Assembly: GCA_903845055.1 (NCBI GenBank)
Contig: CAIMWF010000170.1
Coordinates: forward strand, 1 to 38,230
Reading direction: 5' to 3'
Length of the DNA stretch: 38,230 nt
From: an uncultured Bacteroidales bacterium
GTDB taxonomy: Bacteria; Bacteroidota; Bacteroidia; Bacteroidales; FEN-979
Part shown: positions 31,733-38,230 of the stretch, piece by piece
How the letters are laid out: each line of letters begins with the position of its first letter
Position numbering within the stretch: the first letter of the stretch is position 1
Notes under the pieces: generated by a model
The model's database searches: none
Seen by the model: only the letters and a program-made list of their open reading frames with translations
Told to the model about the DNA's origin: nothing
Position numbers and translations under genes: made by a program

Positions 31733-34483
31733 ATGATTAAAATTCTTACAAAATATCTCCTGGTGCTGGTCTTCGGACTGCTCACGCTCACCTCCTCCGC
31801 CCAGTGGATGAAAAGGAGCGGGCAGAAAATCGTGAACCAGGACGGGGCCGAGGTGATCCTCCGCGGGATGGGGCTTGGAGGCTGGATGCTGCAGGAACCC
31901 TACATGATGGAAATGAGCGCTTTCGCCACCACCCAGTGGCAGATCAGGGCCAAGATACAGGCCCTGATCGGGGAGACCGCCACCTCGGCCTTCTATGATG
32001 CCTGGCACGACAACCACTGTACAAAGAGCGACATCGATTCACTGGCCGCCTGGGGATTCAATTCGGTTCGGCTTCCCATGCATTACAACCTCTATACGCT
32101 GCCCGTCGAACAGGAACCGGTGCCCGGCGTCAGTACCTGGCTCGACAAAGGCTTTGCAATGACCGACAGCCTCATCAAATGGTGTTCGGCCCGGCACATG
32201 TACGTGATCCTCGACCTGCATGCCGCTCCCGGCGGCCAGGGTCACGATTATGCCATCTGCGACGGCGATGCCTCCAAGCCATCCCTCTGGGACAGCGACG
32301 CCAACAAACAGAAAACGATTGCATTATGGACAAAACTGGCCCAGCGCTATGCCGGCGAACCCTGGGTAGGCGGGTATGACCTGTTGAATGAACCCAACTG
32401 GAATTTCACGGCAGGGGCCAACCAGAACGGCTGCGCCGAAACGGTCAACGCCCCCCTGCGCCAGATCTACATCGACCTCACCACCGCCATCCGGCAGGTC
32501 GATACGAAACACATGCTCATCATCGAGGGAAACTGCTGGGGCAACAGCTACAGCGGCGTGCTCCCCACCTGGGACGACAACATGGCGGTGAGCTTCCACA
32601 AATACTGGTCGTACAACGACCAGGGCTCGATACAAGGCATGCTGAACATCAGGAGCCAGTACAACGTACCCCTGTGGATGGGCGAATCGGGCGAGAACTC
32701 GAATGTGTGGTTCACCGACGCCATCGGGCTTGCTGAAAAAAACAAGATCGGCTGGGCCTGGTGGCCGCTGAAAAAGATCAATTCGGTCACCAACCCGCTG
32801 ACCATCAAAAAAACACCGGCATACCAGACCCTGCTTGACTACTGGACCAGCGGCGGAACAACGCCCACCGCGGGCTTTGCAACCTATACCCTGATGCAGA
32901 TGGCCTCCAATGCCAGGAATGAAAACTGCATTTACCGCATGGATGTGATCGACGCCATGTTCAGGCAGGTGTATGATACAACCACCAAACCCTTTGAAAA
33001 AAACATGATCCCCGGGGTGATCCATGCCACCGGCTATGACCTGGGGCGATGCACCCGTGCCTATTATGACACCGATATGGCGAACTACCAGGTGAGCACG
33101 GGAAGTTATACCGACTGGAACAGTGGTTATCAATACAGGAATGATGCGGTTGACATTGAAGCAAACAACGACGCCAATTCCGCTTCGAACGGCTATGACG
33201 TGGGTTGGATTGCCGACAGGGAATGGCTGCAGTACACCTCCGTGGTCGATTCCACGGCGGCCTACAATGTGCTTGTAAGGTATTCGGCCGGTGCGGCAGG
33301 TTCAAAGATCCGGCTCAAATGCAACGATGTCGATATCAGCGGGGTGGTTACCCTGCCTTCGACGGGCGGTTTCCAGGTCTGGAACAGTTACATGGTCAAT
33401 GATGTCATATTGTACAAGGGAACCCAAAAGTTAAAAGTATATTTCGAAAAGGCGGGGCTTGACCTGGGTTTTCTTGGTTTTTCATTCAGCAAAAAACTTA
33501 CCGATCTTCCCCTTGTCCCGGTTTTTGCAGAGACCACAGGCACCGGTTCGAAAATTGTTGCATCGTTCAACAAAATGTTGGTTGACTCCACCGTCAAAGT
33601 GGATGCGTTTTCCGTTACCATCAATGGCAGCCCGGTGACCATCACGGCATTCAGTTTCAATGCTTCAAACAAGGTCCAAACAACCTTTACCGTCGGGTAC
33701 CAGTTCAGTGAAATCGATACCATCCTGCTGAACAATGCCGGGGGCCAGGTTCGCGCCACCGATGGCACCCTTTTGGGGAGTTTCAACAATTTCCCTGTCA
33801 GGAACAGCCTGCCGCTTCACCTGGCCATCCCGGGGAAAATAGAGGCTGAGGCTTTTACCATAATCCAGGGGCTGAAAACCGAACCCTGTACCGATGCCGG
33901 CGGGGGGCTCGATGTCGGCTATACCCATGTGGGCGATTACCTTGAATACCTGGTAAGGGTAGCTAAAACCGCAACCTATAAACTGGAGGCAAGGACCGCC
34001 TGTCTCTCAAGTGCGGGGGTCATCCAGGTGCAGCAGCTCGACGATGCCGGAACGGTCCTCAACTCGGCCACGGTTGCCATCCCGGTCACCGGCGGATGGC
34101 AGACCTGGAACACCGCACTGGGTGAGATCCAGCTGACCGAAGGTGCCGGGCGCCTGCGCGTGAAAATCCTGAAAACCGAATTCAACACCAACTGGTTCCG
34201 GTTTACCGAGAAGGGACAGGGCGTTCCCGAAACGGGGTTCAGCGACATCAGGGTATTCCCGAACCCCGTCACCGATGTGCTGACCATCGGGATCCCATGG
34301 GGTGCGGGACAAAAGAAACATCTTACGATTCGATCGATGAACGGCATCAGGGTGCTGGAACGGGAGCTGGAGGCGGATGCTGCATCGCACGAAATATCGG
34401 TGGGCCGCCTCCCAAAGGGGTTTTACATCCTTGAACTGGAAATTTCAGGGATGACGAGGCGCACAAAACTGGTTGTGCAGTGA
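31733..34483 (+). CDS. GH5 glucanase with two CBM6-like modules and T9SS type A domain
   Basis: This 916-residue secreted enzyme has a signal peptide (1-23, ending LTSSAQ). The GH5 (beta/alpha)8 domain spans about 25-375: LRGMGLGGWMLQEPYM, GFNSVRLPMHYNL, the acid/base Glu220 in DLLNEPNW, and the nucleophile Glu318 in WMGESGENS. The sequence LDLHAAPGGQG resembles the exo-beta-1,3-glucanase/beta-1,6-glucanase side of GH5 rather than classical cellulases. Two CBM6-like beta-sandwiches follow (about 420-580, with YDVGWIADREWLQYT; about 705-825, with LDVGYTHVGDYLEYLV). Between them is a domain of about 100 residues of Big/FN3 type. The C-terminus (DIRVFPNPVTDVLTIGI, ending RTKLVVQ) is a T9SS type A signal. 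It should attack a beta-glucan at the cell surface, with CBM6 domains anchoring it. The linkage specificity is inferred from context. Confidence 0.9.
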   Translation: MIKILTKYLLVLVFGLLTLTSSAQWMKRSGQKIVNQDGAEVILRGMGLGGWMLQEPYMMEMSAFATTQWQIRAKIQALIGETATSAFYDAWHDNHCTKSDIDSLAAWGFNSVRLPMHYNLYTLPVEQEPVPGVSTWLDKGFAMTDSLIKWCSARHMYVILDLHAAPGGQGHDYAICDGDASKPSLWDSDANKQKTIALWTKLAQRYAGEPWVGGYDLLNEPNWNFTAGANQNGCAETVNAPLRQIYIDLTTAIRQVDTKHMLIIEGNCWGNSYSGVLPTWDDNMAVSFHKYWSYNDQGSIQGMLNIRSQYNVPLWMGESGENSNVWFTDAIGLAEKNKIGWAWWPLKKINSVTNPLTIKKTPAYQTLLDYWTSGGTTPTAGFATYTLMQMASNARNENCIYRMDVIDAMFRQVYDTTTKPFEKNMIPGVIHATGYDLGRCTRAYYDTDMANYQVSTGSYTDWNSGYQYRNDAVDIEANNDANSASNGYDVGWIADREWLQYTSVVDSTAAYNVLVRYSAGAAGSKIRLKCNDVDISGVVTLPSTGGFQVWNSYMVNDVILYKGTQKLKVYFEKAGLDLGFLGFSFSKKLTDLPLVPVFAETTGTGSKIVASFNKMLVDSTVKVDAFSVTINGSPVTITAFSFNASNKVQTTFTVGYQFSEIDTILLNNAGGQVRATDGTLLGSFNNFPVRNSLPLHLAIPGKIEAEAFTIIQGLKTEPCTDAGGGLDVGYTHVGDYLEYLVRVAKTATYKLEARTACLSSAGVIQVQQLDDAGTVLNSATVAIPVTGGWQTWNTALGEIQLTEGAGRLRVKILKTEFNTNWFRFTEKGQGVPETGFSDIRVFPNPVTDVLTIGIPWGAGQKKHLTIRSMNGIRVLERELEADAASHEISVGRLPKGFYILELEISGMTRRTKLVVQ

Positions 34484-34592
34484 ACCCTGCAACAGGTGTA
34501 CCGGCTCTTTGGCAACCGGATCATTTTTTCAGTAATGAAGCTGGATTATTTGTAGCTTAACAGGTCCTATTCAACCTCTAAATAAATATACC

Positions 34593-35801
34593 ATGAAGCC
34601 ACGGAGATTGTTTTTGTTATTGCTTATTATGTCATCCACCACCATTGCGGCATTTTCCCAGTGGACTATCCAGAACGCCCTCCCGGAGGGCAAGTTCCTC
34701 TATACCATGACCTTTACCGATGTCAACACAGGTTACGGGGTAAGTGATTCGGGGATCATCATTAAAACTACCAACGGCGGACTCACATGGTCGAAGCTGG
34801 CGCGTTCAACCTATTTCAACCTTTATGGCGTTTGTTTTACCAACGACAGCACGGGTTATGCGGTGGGGGGTGATTACGGTTCGGGGATTTTGCTGAAAAC
34901 CGTCGATGGGGGCGCCAACTGGTTCACGAGGGTACAGGGGACCAATGCCAAAGGGCTGCAGGATGTTTTCTTTTCGGATGCCAGCACCGGTTTTGCAGTC
35001 AGCGTGAACAGCGCCATGCTGAAAACCACCGACGGTGGCAATACCTGGACACCGAACGGACTAGGATGGCTTTCATCGGTCTTCTTTACCGACAACAATA
35101 CCGGGTATGGAACCAGGGATGCCGGCAGGTTGTACAAGACTACGGACGGCGGGGCTACCTGGTCAACCCTGGCCAGCGGTACCACGCAGGATCTGAACGC
35201 GGCCTTCTTCACCGACCCAGCCACGGGGTATGTGGTGGGGGCCTCGGGCACGATCATTAAAACCACCGACGGCGGAAGCACCTGGACTCCCCTGCAAAGC
35301 GGAACCGCCGCCACCCTCATCGCATGCAAGTTTACCAGCCCTTCCACCGGTTACATCACCGGGACCCTGGGGACCATCCTGAAAACCACCAACAGCGGGG
35401 CCAGCTGGATAACACTTCCCAGCGGCACCAATGCCGTCCTGAGCTCCATTTCGTTTCCCGGCGGCAGCACCGGGTACGTGAGCGGGGCAGGAGGGATCAT
35501 CCTGAAAACAACCAATGGCGGAACCTTTGTTACGGTACATGGGCCAGCGAATGCCTCATTTTCAATTTTCCCTGACCCGGCTTCGGATCATGTCACGATT
35601 GTTGCCGGCCGGAACCTGGCGGGAGAAACTGTGATCGATATATTATCGGCGGGAGGAGACCCTGTGCTAGGTCCGGTCGTTATGAATGGCAACAGGATGG
35701 ACCTGGATGTGAGCCTCCTGAAAAGCGGTTTGTATTTTACCAGGATCCGCGACGCAAATGGTATTGAAATCAAAAAGCTGGTGATTCACACAATGCCCTG
35801 A
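34593..35801 (+). CDS. YCF48-like beta-propeller protein with T9SS type A domain
   Basis: This 402-residue secreted protein has a signal peptide (about 1-23, ending AAFSQ). It contains about seven repeats of roughly 40 residues with the pattern TGYxxGxxGxIxKTTxGGxTW (for example GYVVGASGTIIKTTDGGSTW), the YCF48/HCF136 family signature. These form a seven-bladed propeller. The C-terminal 75 residues (FSIFPDPASDHVTIVAG, then GLYFTRIRDANG and IKKLVIH) are a T9SS type A sorting domain. In plants and cyanobacteria Ycf48 assists photosystem assembly; in Bacteroidota the secreted version has no established role. Placement between GH5 and GH30 genes suggests a surface role in glycan or protein binding. 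It has no catalytic signature of a glycosidase. The fold call is strong, the function open. Confidence 0.85.
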   Translation: MKPRRLFLLLLIMSSTTIAAFSQWTIQNALPEGKFLYTMTFTDVNTGYGVSDSGIIIKTTNGGLTWSKLARSTYFNLYGVCFTNDSTGYAVGGDYGSGILLKTVDGGANWFTRVQGTNAKGLQDVFFSDASTGFAVSVNSAMLKTTDGGNTWTPNGLGWLSSVFFTDNNTGYGTRDAGRLYKTTDGGATWSTLASGTTQDLNAAFFTDPATGYVVGASGTIIKTTDGGSTWTPLQSGTAATLIACKFTSPSTGYITGTLGTILKTTNSGASWITLPSGTNAVLSSISFPGGSTGYVSGAGGIILKTTNGGTFVTVHGPANASFSIFPDPASDHVTIVAGRNLAGETVIDILSAGGDPVLGPVVMNGNRMDLDVSLLKSGLYFTRIRDANGIEIKKLVIHTMP

Positions 35802-35946
35802 ACTTTTCAATTCCGGAAGGAAAGACAGGAAATCTCTCCTGGTAAGGGGATGAGGAAAAATGGGTCCGGCAGGTTGTAACCTCGGACCTCGTTATAAAAA
35901 TATTGACTGATAATGGAATTCATGATGAAACAATAAGAAGCAACGT

Positions 35947-37407
35947 ATGAAAAAAACAGCAATTTTCACCGGTTTTTGTTTACTGCTTGCATGCAGCACC
36001 ATGCATGCCGGAACGAACCCCGGTAAACCTGCCGCCCATCTCTCGAAAAAAATTACCGTTTACACCACCGCCGACCATACAAAGCTGAGGATAACCGCCA
36101 CCGATACCCTCCATTTTGGCGATTTCGGCCAGCCGCCGGAGACCCAGCCCTGCGTTTTTGTGGATCCCACAAAAACCTTCCAGACCATGATCGGTATCGG
36201 CGGCGCCCTCACCGACGCATCGGCCGAAACGTATGCCAAACTACCGGGAAGCAGGCAAAAGGAGGTGATGGAAAAATATTTTGATGTGAAGAACGGCATC
36301 GGTTACTCCATGGCCCGCACCAGCATCCACAGCTGTGATTTTTCAAGCGAAAGTTATACCTACGTGGCCGGAAAGGATTCCACCCTCGCAAGCTTCAGCA
36401 TAGCCCACGACCTGAAATACAGGATTCCCTTTATCAAAAAGGCCATTGCCGCCGCCGGCGGTCAGCTGATCCTCTTTGCGAGCCCGTGGAGCCCCCCGGC
36501 ATGGATGAAGGACAACAACGATATGCTGCATGGCGGCAAACTGCTCAGGGAGTACAACCAGGCCTGGGCCGATTATTTCGTGAAATTCATCAAAGCCTAC
36601 CAGGCCCAGGACATCCCGGTTTGGGGGATCACGGTACAGAATGAACCGATGGCGAAACAAAAATGGGAATCGTGCATTTTCACGGCCGCCGAAGAGCGTG
36701 ATTTCATCAAATATTTCCTGGGCCCCACCCTGCAGAAGGCGGGCCTGGCCGACACAAAACTCATCGCATGGGATCACAACCGCGACCTCATCTACCAGCG
36801 CGCCAGCACCATCCTCGACGACCCGGAAGCGGCGAAATATGTGTGGGGAATCGGCTTCCACTGGTATGAATCATGGACCGGCGGCGGAAAAATCTTCGAT
36901 AATGTAAAGCGCGTGGCAGAGGCCTATCCCGCCACCCACCTGCTCTTTACCGAAGGATGCACCGAAAGTTTCAATTTCAATACCATCAACGACTGGCAGT
37001 GGGGCGAAACCTATGGCCGCAACATGATCAACGACTTCAACAACGGAACGGCCGGCTGGACCGACTGGAACATCCTGCTCGATGAAACCGGGGGGCCCAA
37101 CCATGTGCAGAACCTCTGCTTTGCACCGGTCCATGCAAATACAAATACCGGCGAACTCTATTTTGTCAGCTCCTATTACTACATCGGCCATTTCTCCAAA
37201 TTCATCCGGCCGGGCGCAAAGAGGATCATCAGCAGCTCCAGCCGGGGGCAGATTCTCACCACCGCCTTCCTGAATGCTGATGGAACCATAGCCGTTGTGG
37301 TTATGAACCAGAGCGATGAAAAAATCCCATACAGGTTGTGGATGACCGGGCAGGCGGCGGAGATCATCAGCCTCCCCCATTCGATACAGACGCTAATCGT
37401 GGAGTAG
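35947..37407 (+). CDS. GH30 lipoprotein glycosidase 2 (likely beta-1,6-glucanase)
   Basis: This 486-residue predicted lipoprotein has a lipobox ending LLAC (Cys16). The family motif FQTMIGIGGALTDASAE begins at about residue 78, and ASPWSPPAWMKDNNDMLHGG follows. The acid/base is Glu233 (ITVQNEPMAKQKWE) and the nucleophile Glu336 (LLFTEGCTE). The C-terminal beta-sandwich contains YYIGHFSKFIRPGAKRI, shared with GH30 1 (AGHFSKFIRPGAARI), so the two enzymes are paralogues. They differ in the catalytic loops (QKWESC here, YSTAGYPC there), suggesting different chain lengths or linkages. It probably hydrolyses beta-1,6-glucosidic bonds or beta-glucosyl termini. It lies 114 bp before the GH3 gene. The family is certain; the subfamily is not. 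Confidence 0.93.
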   Translation: MKKTAIFTGFCLLLACSTMHAGTNPGKPAAHLSKKITVYTTADHTKLRITATDTLHFGDFGQPPETQPCVFVDPTKTFQTMIGIGGALTDASAETYAKLPGSRQKEVMEKYFDVKNGIGYSMARTSIHSCDFSSESYTYVAGKDSTLASFSIAHDLKYRIPFIKKAIAAAGGQLILFASPWSPPAWMKDNNDMLHGGKLLREYNQAWADYFVKFIKAYQAQDIPVWGITVQNEPMAKQKWESCIFTAAEERDFIKYFLGPTLQKAGLADTKLIAWDHNRDLIYQRASTILDDPEAAKYVWGIGFHWYESWTGGGKIFDNVKRVAEAYPATHLLFTEGCTESFNFNTINDWQWGETYGRNMINDFNNGTAGWTDWNILLDETGGPNHVQNLCFAPVHANTNTGELYFVSSYYYIGHFSKFIRPGAKRIISSSSRGQILTTAFLNADGTIAVVVMNQSDEKIPYRLWMTGQAAEIISLPHSIQTLIVE

Positions 37408-37521
37408 CGTCTCTGCGTTAAAAAAAAAATGAAGTTGTTGGTTAACATTACCGGATAAATACATGAATTAACGAAATATAATTTTTATTATGGATCACCC
37501 AACCAAAACAGGGAGGCAGAT

Positions 37522-38230
37522 ATGATGAATAAAACGATGATTATTTTAGCAGGGCTAACCCTGTTAATATTGATGTCCGTTACCGCCAGGTCGCAGGGCC
37601 AGGGGAGAGCCGATGCCGACAAACGCAGCGGGATGCTGATCGGCATGATGACCATGGAAGAGAAACTGGAGCAGCTTGCCGGGGCCGGGAGTTCGGAATT
37701 TGATACTCCCGACAACACCCGGCTGGGCATTCCCGGCTTCAGGATGACCGATGGTCCGCTGGGCGTGCGGTGGGGCAAAACAACGGCATTCCCTTCGGGA
37801 GTATCGCTGGCAGCCACCTGGGACACGGCCATCGCGGCAAAATTCGGGGCCGCCCTCGCCGCGGAGGTCCATGCACGGGGGCGCAACTACCTGCTCGGCC
37901 CGTGTGTGAACATCCACCGTTTTCCTGCCGGCGGACGGAATTTTGAAAGCTACGGGGAGGATCCCTGGCTGACCGGCCGGATGGCGGTGAGTTATATCAG
38001 GGCACTCCAGGCAAAGCACGTGATTTCGAGCGTGAAGCACTTTGCGCTGAACAACCAGGAATGGCGGAGGACCGAAATCGATGTAAAGGTGGACGAGCGC
38101 GCCTTGCGCGAGATCTACCTGCCAGCCTTCGAAGCAGCCGTGAAGGAGGGAGGCGTCTATACCGTCATGTCGGCCTATAACAAGGTGAACGGATGGTGGT
38201 GCAGCGAAAACCAGGTGCTGCTCAACGACA
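37522..38230 (+). CDS. GH3 beta-glucosidase (3' end outside window)
   Basis: The reading frame is open from an ATG at 37522 to the window end (236 codons). A GGGAGG stretch lies 5 bp upstream of the start; Met2 at 37525 is an alternative. A signal peptide (about 1-25, ending TARSQ) is followed by the GH3 N-terminal domain: MTMEEKLEQLAG, IPGFRMTDGPLGVRWG, GRNYLLGPCVNIHRFPAGGRNFESYGEDPWL and SVKHFALNNQEWRR, the last being the conserved KH motif of the substrate-binding loop. The catalytic Asp and the C-terminal domain lie beyond the window. It should remove glucose from the non-reducing end of oligosaccharides released by the GH16, GH5 and GH30 enzymes, probably in the periplasm. The family is certain. 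Confidence 0.95.
   Translation, partial: MMNKTMIILAGLTLLILMSVTARSQGQGRADADKRSGMLIGMMTMEEKLEQLAGAGSSEFDTPDNTRLGIPGFRMTDGPLGVRWGKTTAFPSGVSLAATWDTAIAAKFGAALAAEVHARGRNYLLGPCVNIHRFPAGGRNFESYGEDPWLTGRMAVSYIRALQAKHVISSVKHFALNNQEWRRTEIDVKVDERALREIYLPAFEAAVKEGGVYTVMSAYNKVNGWWCSENQVLLND

Noticed and set aside
1-38230. tRNA, rRNA, integrase or phage genes
   Set aside because: None were recognised on reading the window; there are no integrase or transposase signatures beside the repeats, so a defined genomic island cannot be claimed.

Overview
The window is chromosomal DNA from a member of the Bacteroidota, most likely an anaerobic, polysaccharide-degrading environmental lineage. The evidence is two SusC/SusD pairs, type IX secretion sorting domains of both type A and type B, PKD-rich secreted proteins, promoters of the TAnnTTTG type, and an hgcAB pair, which is known only from anaerobes. 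I cannot name the genus from sequence alone.

Region 1 (about 1-4570, all minus strand) is an arsenic operon in the order arsR, arsC, small cysteine-rich membrane protein, ArsG/CcdA-like permease, hgcA, hgcB, [four-helix-bundle gene in repeats], acr3. HgcA is a corrinoid membrane protein with the NVWCAAGK cap-helix motif. HgcB is a 2[4Fe-4S] ferredoxin with Cys73 and a C-terminal CysCys. Together they are the mercury methylation genes. They sit with tight spacing (5 bp gap, then a 4 bp overlap) inside the arsenic operon, downstream of one ArsR promoter/operator. A four-helix-bundle gene flanked by inverted arrays of a degenerate 8-mer separates hgcB from acr3. This region is the most interesting part of the window.

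Region 2 (about 4570-5690) has no convincing gene. It holds a 243 bp dispersed repeat (second copy at 31360-31581), an 11 bp tandem repeat and other low-complexity sequence.

Region 3 (about 5690-17130) is mixed: a FucP-like sugar MFS transporter, a 787-residue exported protein of uncertain function (possibly TssR-like), a polysaccharide deacetylase next to a T9SS type B surface protein, a membrane protein with TPRs, an aldo/keto reductase, a DUF5009/HGSNAT-like membrane acyltransferase, and a Nudix-like winged-helix regulator with a degenerate Nudix box.

Region 4 (about 17130-38230, plus strand) is a polysaccharide utilization locus: a PKD lipoprotein with duplicated modules, GH16, SusC/SusD, GH30, a second SusC/SusD, GH5 with two CBM6-like modules, a YCF48-like T9SS protein, a second GH30, and the start of a GH3 beta-glucosidase. 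The enzyme set fits a beta-1,3-glucan carrying beta-1,6 linkages (laminarin or fungal/yeast-type glucan). GH16 and GH5 would cut the backbone, GH30 enzymes the 1,6 linkages, and GH3 the oligosaccharides. SusCD pairs would import products. The Nudix-like regulator is transcribed away from this locus across a 539 bp intergenic region that carries promoter-like elements for both sides, so it is a candidate regulator.
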